Shown here in pieces: positions 43,608-50,452 of a stretch of DNA of 50,452 nucleotides. The DNA is from Nostoc sp. CMAA1605 (GTDB taxonomy: Bacteria; Cyanobacteriota; Cyanobacteriia; Cyanobacteriales; Nostocaceae). The stretch spans positions 1-50,452 of the forward strand of contig NZ_PJIZ01000043.1 in the NCBI RefSeq assembly GCF_021596505.1, read 5' to 3'. How positions within the stretch are numbered: position 1 is the first letter of the stretch; every line of letters begins with the position of its first letter. Below the pieces are notes generated by a model. The model searched no databases. It was not told the DNA's origin and saw only the letters and a program-made list of their open reading frames with translations. A program made the translations under genes and the position numbers.

Positions 43608-44102
43608 CTAATTTTCTCTAATTTCGTAAAACCAGATATTTTTACTTTTTACTTCTTTAGTGTAAGCATTAACTATTACAGAATCATTAGAAATAGATTT
43701 ATCTTCTTCATTAAAGAGAGATTTATTTAAGGAATGATCTATGTCATGCCAAATTTCTTTTGCTGGGGAATCACCGCTTTGATCGATATTTCCCACGTTG
43801 ATCCTGCTGATTCCAGGAAAAGGCCATGAAGCAGCTAATTGGATAAAACCTGAACCTTCTTGAATTTGATAATTAACAGCAAACGAAAAAGAATAACAAT
43901 TGAATTGCCCTATCGCTAACTCATTGGGAAAAATATTTCCTAAAGGCCATTTTTCTGCGTTGTTGTAGGTACCTACACGGTTAAGTGTATAGCGAGTAAA
44001 ATTAGCCACTTTAATAATATACTTGGCATCATATTTAATCAGTTTAGTCAGCTGGTCTACAGTTTGATTTACATCTATTTTGACTACTTGTGATAATGCC
44101 AT
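43608..44102 (-). CDS. Unknown beta-rich protein, possibly aegerolysin/actinoporin-like
   Basis: 164 residues, no recognised family. After a short start (MALSQVVKIDVNQTVDQLTK) comes YIIKVANFTRYTLNRVGTYN, then KWPLGNIFPNELAIGQFNCY, FAVNYQIQEGSGFIQLAASW and GISRINVGN. The order N-x-T...G...W-x-L-G...P-x-x-I-x-x-G-x...S-F...V-x-Y resembles small beta-sandwich lysins (aegerolysin/actinoporin-like), but this is pattern memory, not a match. No signal peptide or membrane helix. Gene AT-rich and isolated. Start preceded by AAAGGGTC (good Shine-Dalgarno). Confidence 0.5.
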   Translation of the reverse strand: MALSQVVKIDVNQTVDQLTKLIKYDAKYIIKVANFTRYTLNRVGTYNNAEKWPLGNIFPNELAIGQFNCYSFSFAVNYQIQEGSGFIQLAASWPFPGISRINVGNIDQSGDSPAKEIWHDIDHSLNKSLFNEEDKSISNDSVIVNAYTKEVKSKNIWFYEIREN

Positions 44103-44378
44103 TAAATTGACCCTTTACTACTGAATTGTCGCAGTTTTTCTAGTTTTAAATGGAGAAATAAGGTTATCTCTCCAAAGATGTATTGACATTATTTCGGATT
44201 GTGTAATACCCATACAACCTTATAAATACCCGTTTTACCGAAAAATGTAAATTTATGTGTTTTTACTGAACAATTCAATTTTTTGTAAGAAATCAAAACT
44301 ATATCAAGAAAAACTTATAGTTTGTATGTGAAAACCCAAATACATTACACAAATTTAACCAAATTCCTTCAGCTTAAT
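44103..44378. other. AT-rich intergenic region
   Basis: Gene-free stretch of ~275 bp between divergent genes, very AT-rich with A/T tracts; the promoter at its right end is listed separately. Confidence 0.5.
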
Positions 44379-44408
44379 TTGACACTTAGCCAACTTTTAA
44401 CGTAGTAT
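44379..44408 (+). promoter_or_regulatory. Sigma-70-type promoter of the DUF3326 gene
   Basis: TTGACA (44379-44384), 18-bp spacer, TAGTAT (44403-44408). The -35 is perfect and the -10 matches five of six positions. Transcription would begin near 44415, giving a ~20-nt leader containing AGAGATGA close to the ATG at 44435. Confidence 0.6.
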
Positions 44409-44434
44409 CTTGAACTCAAAATTTAATCCTAGAG

Positions 44435-45502
44435 ATGAATCATCCTTACACTGCTATTCTCATTGTCCCGACTGGTGTTGGTGCAGCAATTGGTGGTTAT
44501 GCTGGAGATGCTATACCCGTAGCTAGATTATTAGCACAGGTTTGCGATCGCCTGATCACTCATCCTAATGTTCTTAATGGTGCAAGTTTGTACTGGAATA
44601 TTCCCAACGCTTTCTATGTCGAAGGCTATGGATTAGATAAATTTGCTACTGGAAACTGGGGTTTGCGTCCTGTCCACAGTAACAAAATAGGTTTACTTTT
44701 AGACCAAGGAATTGAACCAGAGTTAAGGCTGCGACATCTACAAGCAGCCGATGCAGCCCAAGCAACACTCGGTTTAACCTTGACTGATTATGTAATTACA
44801 GATGCCCCACTAAACGTAGAATTGCGTACATCAGCATCAGGCGTAAGCTGGGGAACAATTGGCAACCCCGATAGTTTACTTAGAGGGGCTGAAACATTAA
44901 TTAAACAAGCAAAAGCAGAGGCGATCGCAGTTGTTGCCCGTTTTCCCGATAATATAGATGAAGAGGCTGCACAAAACTATCGCCAAGGCAAAGGCGTAGA
45001 TCCCATTGCTGGCGCAGAGGCTGTAATTAGCCATTTAATCGTCAAAAACTTTCAAATTCCTTGCGCCCATGCACCAGCCTTAGCAGCTGAACCGCCCCAA
45101 CCAAATTTATCTCCTCGTTCTGCGGCGGAAGAATTGGGTTATACTTTCTTACCAAGTGTACTTGTAGGATTAAATCGCGCCCCACAATTTATAGTAAAAA
45201 AGGAATTAACTATATCCCTCCCCGACGACATTTGGGCAGAGCAAGTAGATGCCATAATTATGCCAGCCACCGCCTGTGGTAGCAGTGCATTACTCAGCCT
45301 CAGCCAAAAACCATGTCAAATTATCGCAGTGGAGGAAAATCAAACCCAAATCAAAGTCCCACCCCAAAGCCTGGGAATCAAAGCCATAAAAGTCAACTCA
45401 TATTTAGAAGCAGCAGGTTTATTAGTAGCACACAAAGCAGGGATAAACCCGACTTCCTTGACTTCTCAAATAGGATCTTTGGCAAGAGTCAATAGTCAAT
45501 AG
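44435..45502 (+). CDS. DUF3326 protein
   Basis: 355 residues. DUF3326 proteins occur in cyanobacteria, some bacteria and plants, function unproven. Seen: AILIVPTGVGAAIGGYAGDA at the start, PNVLNGASLYWNIPNAFYVE, ITDAPLNVELRTSASGVSWG, then IIMPATACGSSALLSLSQKP. The C-terminal SLARVNSQ and stop lie in an STRR array. Soluble, probably cytoplasmic. Followed after 73 bp by the CPBP protease on the same strand. Confidence 0.9.
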   Translation: MNHPYTAILIVPTGVGAAIGGYAGDAIPVARLLAQVCDRLITHPNVLNGASLYWNIPNAFYVEGYGLDKFATGNWGLRPVHSNKIGLLLDQGIEPELRLRHLQAADAAQATLGLTLTDYVITDAPLNVELRTSASGVSWGTIGNPDSLLRGAETLIKQAKAEAIAVVARFPDNIDEEAAQNYRQGKGVDPIAGAEAVISHLIVKNFQIPCAHAPALAAEPPQPNLSPRSAAEELGYTFLPSVLVGLNRAPQFIVKKELTISLPDDIWAEQVDAIIMPATACGSSALLSLSQKPCQIIAVEENQTQIKVPPQSLGIKAIKVNSYLEAAGLLVAHKAGINPTSLTSQIGSLARVNSQ

Positions 45503-45530
45503 TCATTAGTCATTAGTCATTAGTCATTAG
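45484..45530. repeat. STRR array, AGTCAAT/AGTCATT
   Basis: About six heptamers (AGTCAAT twice, AGTCATT four times) running from inside the end of the DUF3326 gene into the spacer. Confidence 0.9.
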
Positions 45531-45575
45531 TTTATCTTCCTGCCCAGTCTCCAGTCCCTCAGTCTCCAAAAACCC

Positions 45576-46157
45576 GTGGTAGAAAAACAAAAACAAGAAC
45601 CAGAAATCCCATATTTATCGCGTGTCCAAGTTCTAGTGGCGATGGGAGTCACTGCATTATTGTTGTGGACAATAGCCAGGGTATGGTTATACTTTGGCAA
45701 CTTTTTACTATTTGAATGGCATTTGTATCCTAGAGATTTACTCTTGGGACTGGGTATAGGTTTATTCATTACTGGGTTAAGTGGTCTAGCTTATCGCGTT
45801 TGGCCAAAGTACCGTTATAGTGCTGATTATTACCTGGAAATGGTGCTGAAGCCTTTAGCTTGGCCGGATTTAATTTGGTTAGGTTTGCTACCTGGGTTAA
45901 GTGAAGAACTATTATTTCGGGGTGTAATGTTACCCGCTTTAGGATTAGATCACCTGGCGGTTATCGGCTCTAGTGTTTGCTTTGGTATTTTACACTTGAG
46001 TGGTTATCAACAATGGCCTTATGTTGTTTGGGCAACGATTATTGGGATAATACTGGGATATAGCGCACTGTTAACGGGTAACTTACTAGTGCCGATTGTG
46101 GCTCACATGGTGACAAACTGGATTTCTAGTTGTTTGTGGAAAATCCAGCAAGGATAG
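45576..46157 (+). CDS. CPBP family intramembrane protease
   Basis: 193 residues, GTG start at 45576. Membrane protein with four to five helices. Motif 1 SEELLFRG gives E110, E111 and R115; motif 2 FGILHLSGY gives H140; motif 3 PIVAHMVTN gives H177 and N181. These are the metal/water-coordinating residues of CPBP (Rce1-like) glutamic endopeptidases. Bacterial members act in prenyl-protein-like processing, bacteriocin immunity or unknown roles. Short gap to the convergent purN. Confidence 0.95.
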   Translation: MVEKQKQEPEIPYLSRVQVLVAMGVTALLLWTIARVWLYFGNFLLFEWHLYPRDLLLGLGIGLFITGLSGLAYRVWPKYRYSADYYLEMVLKPLAWPDLIWLGLLPGLSEELLFRGVMLPALGLDHLAVIGSSVCFGILHLSGYQQWPYVVWATIIGIILGYSALLTGNLLVPIVAHMVTNWISSCLWKIQQG

Positions 46158-46164
46158 TAAAAAA

Positions 46165-46805
46165 TTACTTTTGTGCAGCTAGAGCGATCGCCTGTGGTAA
46201 AATCCTGTGTTCTTGGATTTGAATTCTCGCGTGGAGTGTTTCGGCTGTATCATCTGGTAATATTGGTACAGCCGCTTGAATTAAAATTTCGCCGCTATCG
46301 ACTTCTAAACATACTAAATGCACTGTACAACCAGTAATCTTTACCCCAGCTTCTAAGGCTTGTTCTACAGCATGAATACCTTTAAAACTGGGTAATAAAC
46401 TGGGGTGAATATTAATAATTTTATTGGGAAAAGCGTCAATAAATGTCGATGTGACGACTCGCATCCAACCAGCTAAAATTACCCAATCTACATCATAACG
46501 CCGCAATGTATTGACAATTTCTTGGTCGAATAAGGCACGATTTTATATTCGCGGTGATTTAATAATACTGTTTCAATCCCTCGGTTAGCAGCTTTATGTG
46601 CAACCTTAGCTGAGGGATTATTGTAAATTAGAACTTGTATTTGGGCATTGAGTTGCTTGTCTTCTATAGCCTGTGCCACTGCTTCAAAATTACTCCCGCT
46701 ACCAGAAGCCAAAATTCCTAGTTTGAGAGGATTTATTACAGTAAATTGATGGTTATTAACGCAAGGAGAAACAAGACTAAAGGTAGAATCAGCACAGATG
46801 GTCAT
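46165..46805 (-). pseudogene. purN: Phosphoribosylglycinamide formyltransferase, single-base frameshift
   Basis: PurN uses 10-formyl-THF to formylate GAR, step three of purine synthesis. ATG at 46805 (MTICADSTFSLVSP). N-terminal part has LKLGILASGSGSNFEAVAQA; C-terminal part has VDWVILAGWMRVV, INIHPSLLPSFKG (catalytic N-x-H-P) and the loop VDSGEILIQAAVPILPDD. The frames separate at an A4 run (46541-46544 as T on plus); with A5 the text runs REYKNRALFDQEIVNTLRRY into the second part, giving 213 residues, the usual size. PurN is needed unless PurT replaces it, so a real lesion would be costly; base-calling error is likely. Confidence 0.92.
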
Positions 46806-46998
46806 AGAAAATTCACAATTCAAAATTACGTAAACACGACAAGTGTTGAGTTAAAAATACTATTAATCAAGTAGAAGGTAAACCCGTACTGTTTAACTGA
46901 CTCATACCTAATTTTGGATTTTGGATTTTGGATTTTAGATTAAAAGCCTAGTGGCGTGGCAAGCCTTAAATGTTGCAATACAAAATAACGAAAAAATC
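46806..46998. repeat. Intergenic DNA with STRR array (TTTTGGA)
   Basis: Four heptamers of TTTTGGA/TTTTAGA at ~46914-46942. No gene; presumably holds the purN promoter. Confidence 0.75.
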
Positions 46999-47071
46999 GT
47001 AGGTTGGGTTGACGTTAGGAAACTCAACACTGATATCTATTTTGGGTTTCGCCTTGATCAACCCAACCTAC
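46999..47071. mobile_element. 73-bp inverted-repeat element
   Basis: Ends GTAGGTTGGGTTGA (46999-47012) and its exact complement (47058-47071), 45 bp between. A degenerate second copy is at 11719-11792. Small palindromic elements with GGTTGGGTT ends are common in cyanobacteria; whether it moves is unknown. Confidence 0.7.
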
Positions 47072-47114
47072 ATTTAATACACTATTTTAGTCTAGACACG
47101 CTACTAGATTCTTA

Positions 47115-47273
47115 GAGGATGTTTGAAAAGTATCATTCCTAACATCAAAATCTTAAAAACCTAACCTTCCTAGCTTCCCTACAAGAGAATGGGGGTTTCA
47201 AAGCCTCTCTCCGTTTCGGGGAGAGGTTTGGAGAGGGGTTTCTAGTATACTTTTCGACTTTTTAAACACCCTC
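47115..47273. mobile_element. MITE-like element, ~159 bp
   Basis: Terminal inverted repeats GAGGATGTTTGAAAAGT (left) and, in reverse complement, GAGGGTGTTTAAAAAGT (right): 15 of 17 match. Flanked by TTA on both sides (or CTTAG if the ends are set one to two bases in), consistent with a target-site duplication. The interior contains CTCTCC...GGAGAGG palindromes and no coding capacity. GAG-type ends and TNA duplication suggest mobilisation by an IS5-family transposase in trans; none is present here. Confidence 0.75.
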
Positions 47274-47397
47274 TTAGACTGTTCCAGAATATCGAAACAA
47301 TACTACTTATCCCAAATTTGGTATAACATCACTCACTACTCAGCACTCAGCACTTCCTACTCAGCACTCTAACTAAACAGCCAAGAGGATAATTATA

Positions 47398-48282
47398 ATG
47401 CAAAAAAAATATGCAAAGTCATGGTTAGATAATGATTCATTTGCAGCTTGGACTTTTCTCTCACCCGCACTGATTTTATTAGGTTTATTTGTTATTTGGC
47501 CGATAGCTTATTTGTGTTACCTGAGTTTTACGGCTGGGAGTTTTACTTCTACAGGTGCTTATTGGGTAGGGTTAAAAAATTACTGGCGTTTAATTTTCAA
47601 TCCTGATTTTTGGCAAGTTCTTGGCAACACAGTTTATTTTACCGTTGCTACAGTTATTCCTAGTTTGATTATTCCTATTGGTTTAGCAGTCTTATTAAAT
47701 CGTTCCATAGTGCTACGCGGTTTTTTGCGGAGTGCTTATTTTTTACCTTCTATTACATCTTTAGTAGCGGCTGGTTTAGGATTTCGTTGGTTATTTCAAG
47801 CTTCCGGCCCCGTTAACGCATTTTTAGGTTTATTGAACATTCCCGCTATTTCTTGGCTGGGAGATACATTTTGGGCAATGGCCTGTATTAATTGTCTTAA
47901 GTGTTTGGAAACAACTGGGTTTTAATATGGTGGTATTCCTAGCAGGTTTACAAGCCATTCCTCCTAGTCGCTACGAAGCCGCAGAATTAGACGGTGCTAA
48001 TGGTTGGCAACAATTTTGGCACATTACTTTACCTGGATTGCGTCCGACTTTAATTTTTGCCACAATCACCACTGCTATTTTTACTTTACGGAGTTTCGAG
48101 CAAGTTTATGTAGTTACGGGGGTGGGCCGTTAAATACTACGAATTTGTTAGTTTACTATATTTATCAAGAAGCTTTCGGTCAATTTGATTTTGGTTATGC
48201 AGCCGCAGCCGCTACTGTGTTACTAGCTTTTACTTTGGTATTAGTTTATTTACAATTACAAAGCTGGGGAGAAGAATCTTAG
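47398..48282 (+). pseudogene. Sugar ABC transporter permease, MalF type, two compensating indels
   Basis: 294 residues when restored. Six membrane helices; EAA loop in RYEAAELDGANGWQQFWHIT; end FDFGYAAAAATVLLAFTLVL. An extra G at 47880-47881 (ATGGCC instead of ATGCC) shifts frame 1 to frame 2, and a missing G in the run 48118-48122 (GTTACGGGGGTGGG) shifts it back, so the middle (~75 residues) is out of frame. Corrected text runs WAMPVLIVLSVWKQLG and VVTGGGPLNTTNLLV. Natural partner of MalG-type permeases such as the one at 30768. Two opposite indels 240 bp apart with intact flanks are typical of base-calling error. Confidence 0.9.
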
Positions 48283-48329
48283 GAAGGCAAAGGGAAAAAG
48301 GTAAAAAATAAAAGATGAAAGAGGAAAAT

Positions 48330-49103
48330 TTAAAATTCTCGTCGGGAGAAAAGGAAAATAGCGATCGCCAATAACATGGTAATGTAAATCACACCATATA
48401 CTGCATTACCCATTAAAGTTGATGGGTTTGGCATTGCTTGCAAACCATAAACAGCGTCATTCTTTAAATCTAGACGCGATAAATCAGGCAATACTAAATA
48501 TAAACCCTGGGTAATCCCTTCCATGAAAATATTACGACTCATCCGACTCAGTTGCACTAAATTCTGTGTAATATTTCCCATCAAATAAACAGCAAAAGTT
48601 AAAGCAACAGCCAATAAAGAACTAGTAAACACACCAAAAGTAATAGAGACAGCAGTAATTACAGCTATCTGTAATAATAAAAATATGGCTGCCATTAAAA
48701 TGCTACCAACTGCATATTTAACATTGCCGAACTGTAAAAATAGTAAATAGATAACCGTCATACTAGCAATTAAAACAGCTAGCACAGCCGATAAACCAAA
48801 AAATTTACCAGTGATAAATTCAGCACGACTGACAGGTTTAGAAATTAATAATAAAATCGTGCGTTTTTCAATTTCCTTATTCACTAAACCTGTGCCGATA
48901 AAAATAGCAACAATTAAACAAATAGCATTCATTGCCGCTATACCGAAATCTAGAAACATCTTATCTTCGGTATTAGCTGCATATTCTGGTAAAGCGCGAC
49001 TAGCTATAGCCAAAGCAAGAGTATAAAATCCGATAATATACAGGATGCGATCGCGCACCACTTCCTGAAAGACATTTTTAGCAATTACTAGTGTTTTAGT
49101 CAT
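48330..49103 (-). CDS. fraE: ABC-2-type permease, FraE-like
   Basis: 257 residues, about six membrane helices; the TLVIAKNVFQEVVRDRILY start and LVNKEIEKRTILLLISKPVS loop are typical of NosY/ABC-2 permeases. In Anabaena the fraC-fraD-fraE operon encodes proteins at septa needed for filament integrity and septal junctions; FraE is an ABC-permease-like protein. Here the gene follows a FraD-like gene in the same orientation, which makes FraE the best call. By sequence alone it could be a generic ABC-2 permease. ATG at 49103 lies just after an STRR array. Confidence 0.75.
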   Translation of the reverse strand: MTKTLVIAKNVFQEVVRDRILYIIGFYTLALAIASRALPEYAANTEDKMFLDFGIAAMNAICLIVAIFIGTGLVNKEIEKRTILLLISKPVSRAEFITGKFFGLSAVLAVLIASMTVIYLLFLQFGNVKYAVGSILMAAIFLLLQIAVITAVSITFGVFTSSLLAVALTFAVYLMGNITQNLVQLSRMSRNIFMEGITQGLYLVLPDLSRLDLKNDAVYGLQAMPNPSTLMGNAVYGVIYITMLLAIAIFLFSRREF

Positions 49104-49104
49104 T

Positions 49105-49163
49105 GGGGATTGGGGAATAGGGAATGGGGAATGGGGAATGGGGAATGGGGAATGGGGAATAGA
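49105..49163. repeat. STRR array, GGGGAAT
   Basis: About six heptamers of GGGGAAT (CCCCATT on the other strand) in the fraD-fraE spacer, giving a false open frame on the plus strand (GNREWGMGNGEWGMGN). Confidence 0.92.
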
Positions 49164-49216
49164 TTAATATTTGTATCCAATGCCCGATGCCCTATGCCCC
49201 ATTCCCAAATAAATAT

Positions 49217-50243
49217 TTACTGTTGCGGTGGGGGTGTTTCTCGTTTGATAGAAATTGTGCGATCGCAAGAAATTTCGGCTACTGCAATTTTGTCTTCTGA
49301 TGAACTGCTAGAACTGCGATTTCTTGATGCTGCTAGTGGTTCAATTCGACATGATTTTTTAAGAAATAACCTTTTACTCCAGCACTAGGGCCCGTCCAAA
49401 TAGCTAGTAAATCTAATACGTAACCACCAGCTTTAGTATTAGTTACACGCGGTTCAATACGCCATAATTCTTTTCATCAAACTGAGATAAATTCTTATCT
49501 ACAATTCCTTTTCCTAGCTGCCCTATATTGACTTTTGCTTCTAATAACCATCGTTCAACTTCTGACCAAGGTTTTTCAGAAATTCGTGATTCTACTAATG
49601 GTTGTAGTTGATTTAAAATTAACACCCCATTTTCTGGGACTCTTTCTCTTTCTCCTCTTTTAATTACAAAGGTACTATTTTGAAATTCATCTGCTAATAA
49701 ACTGGGATATTCTTGTAGCCACTTATCCATAACAAAATAAAAGTTTAACCAGCAGCTAATCACCATACAACTAGCAACTAAAATAATAATTTTCTGTCGG
49801 GCTTCTGGTTTGGGTATTCGCGCTTTAGAATCAGTGTCAGTACCCTCAATAAAATCTGGAATCGCTGTAATTAAAGCTGCTATCGTCGGCCAAATAACAA
49901 TTGTTCTGGGTGTTAATAAATCTTTTTGATTACCAAATGCAAAAACAGCTACTAGAAATCCGGTAATTAATGCACCTACAGGCATATTGGTACCAGGAAC
50001 TTTTAGAGGATCATCGGTGGTATACCAAGCAGTTCCAGCAATTAAGAATAACCAACCACAAAGCGCAATAATATCTCTAATAGGGCTAACTGCAAAAGAA
50101 GACATCAAGCCTGAAAAAGCACTTAAATAAATCAGAGTTTGCCAAGAATAAGCCTTTGGTGGAATTAAAATTTTTTTCAGTTGTTTATAGACATCATCAA
50201 ATATACCAAATATTCCAAAAATATCTTTGAGTAACGAGTTCAT
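49217..50243 (-). pseudogene. fraD: FraD-like septal protein, two single-base deletions
   Basis: First frame from 50243: short helical N-terminus, four to five membrane helices to ~residue 170 (AFSGLMSSFAVSPIRDIIAL, WLFLIAGTAWY, GALITGFLVAVFAFG), then a soluble periplasmic part. It stops after FDEKNYGVLNRV, but with one more A in the run at 49471-49474 it continues ELWRIEPRVTNTKAGGYVLD and LLAIWTGPSAGVKGYF; a second missing A at 49355-49360 then restores CRIEPLAASRNRSSSSSSED to a stop at 49217. Restored length 342, close to FraD as I remember it. In Anabaena FraD is needed for septal nanopores and molecule exchange between cells. Identity rests on topology, DUF5357-like text and the downstream fraE-like gene. 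Confidence 0.75.
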
Positions 50244-50349
50244 CTATACACCTCTGGATAACGGCACACAAGGTTAACTAATTGAGATGATTTGAATGTT
50301 GAATAAGCAGGTTGAGATTAACTTGATCTATCTTAGAAATAACGCCTGT

Positions 50350-50452
50350 TCAGTATGAAGTAAATATCCTTAAAGTTCTAAACCATAAAATAAAAGTAAT
50401 CGCAGTGTAACTCAGCGAATTGGCGATGATTGTAGTAGTAACTAAATTAGTA
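50350..50452 (-). CDS. C-terminal end of FraC-like gene (partial)
   Basis: An open frame enters from the right window edge and ends at a TGA at 50350-50352. 33 residues visible: TNLVTTTIIANSLSYTAITF, then WFRTLRIFTSY. Hydrophobic, consistent with the last membrane helix of FraC, which in Anabaena is encoded just upstream of fraD. A gap of ~106 bp separates it from the fraD ATG. Call depends mostly on position. Confidence 0.45.
   Translation of the reverse strand, partial: TNLVTTTIIANSLSYTAITFILWFRTLRIFTSY

Noticed and set aside
49110..49388. 92-residue plus-strand open frame
   Set aside because: Starts in an STRR array and is antisense to the restored end of fraD.
1..50452. tRNA, rRNA or known riboswitch
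   Set aside because: Intergenic regions were read for T-loop words and typical folds; none was convincing.

Overview
The window is chromosomal DNA of a filamentous, probably heterocyst-forming cyanobacterium of the Nostoc/Anabaena group. Evidence: intact psaA-psaB, many copies of the HIP1 octamer GCGATCGC, 7-8 bp tandem repeats of the STRR type between genes, XisH/XisI proteins, an ycf27-type RpaB regulator, an NblB-like protein, and at the right edge a fraC-fraD-fraE-like operon for cell-cell septal junctions. No tRNA, rRNA or CRISPR array was seen.

Layout. 1-3.5 kb: an edge-truncated thioredoxin/NHL protein, a frameshifted glutaminase and a Pro/Thr-rich lipoprotein. 4.2-8.9 kb: the photosystem I core operon, closed by a GNRA-loop terminator. 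8.9-13.5 kb: accessory genes (a membrane protein with a duplicated C-terminal repeat, a DUF433 fusion overlapping a putative Cys/His hydrolase, a UPF0175 protein, a Uma2 nuclease). 13.6-19.1 kb: radA, divergent rpaB, a CCB2/CCB4-like cytochrome b6f assembly factor, a second Uma2, a small secreted protein and a DUF456 membrane protein. 19.6-25.7 kb: a PEP-CTERM protein, a calpain-like protease, nblB, a CBS protein, a MutT-type Nudix hydrolase and DUF760. 26.1-34.8 kb: GDP-fucose synthesis (gmd-fcl), folate cyclo-ligase, a third Uma2, a catalase-like protein, a MalG-type permease, Ppx/GppA and a UbiA-type prenyltransferase.

35.1-38.2 kb is a compact accessory block: a toxin-antitoxin pair, a DUF559 nuclease, a NucS-like nuclease and xisHI. 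The DUF559 and NucS-like genes lie between two 50-bp direct repeats made from the 3' end of xisI. Then come acnB (38.3-40.9 kb), an unknown gene, a 21-bp tandem array before an orphan HigA-like gene, a Uma2 remnant, a ferredoxin, an unknown beta-rich protein, DUF3326, a CPBP protease, purN, a MalF-type permease and fraE/fraD/fraC.

Five genes (glsA, xisI, purN, the MalF-type permease, fraD) are each broken by one or two single-base indels, nearly all in short homopolymers, and each restores to normal family length when corrected. Two of these genes have core functions, so base-calling error is at least as likely as true pseudogenisation, and the raw reads should be checked before any loss of function is claimed.

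How the genes fit together: RpaB is the high-light regulator known to act on photosystem I genes, so regulator and target sit about 10 kb apart. NblB, the b6f assembly factor and ferredoxin add to the photosynthetic theme. The accessory stretches are rich in PD-(D/E)XK-type nuclease families (three Uma2 genes plus a remnant, DUF559, NucS-like, XisH) and toxin-antitoxin-like genes. I see no complete new system that I can name. The best candidates are the overlapping DUF433-fusion/Cys-His hydrolase pair, the repeat-flanked nuclease block, and the 21-bp array beside the orphan antitoxin.
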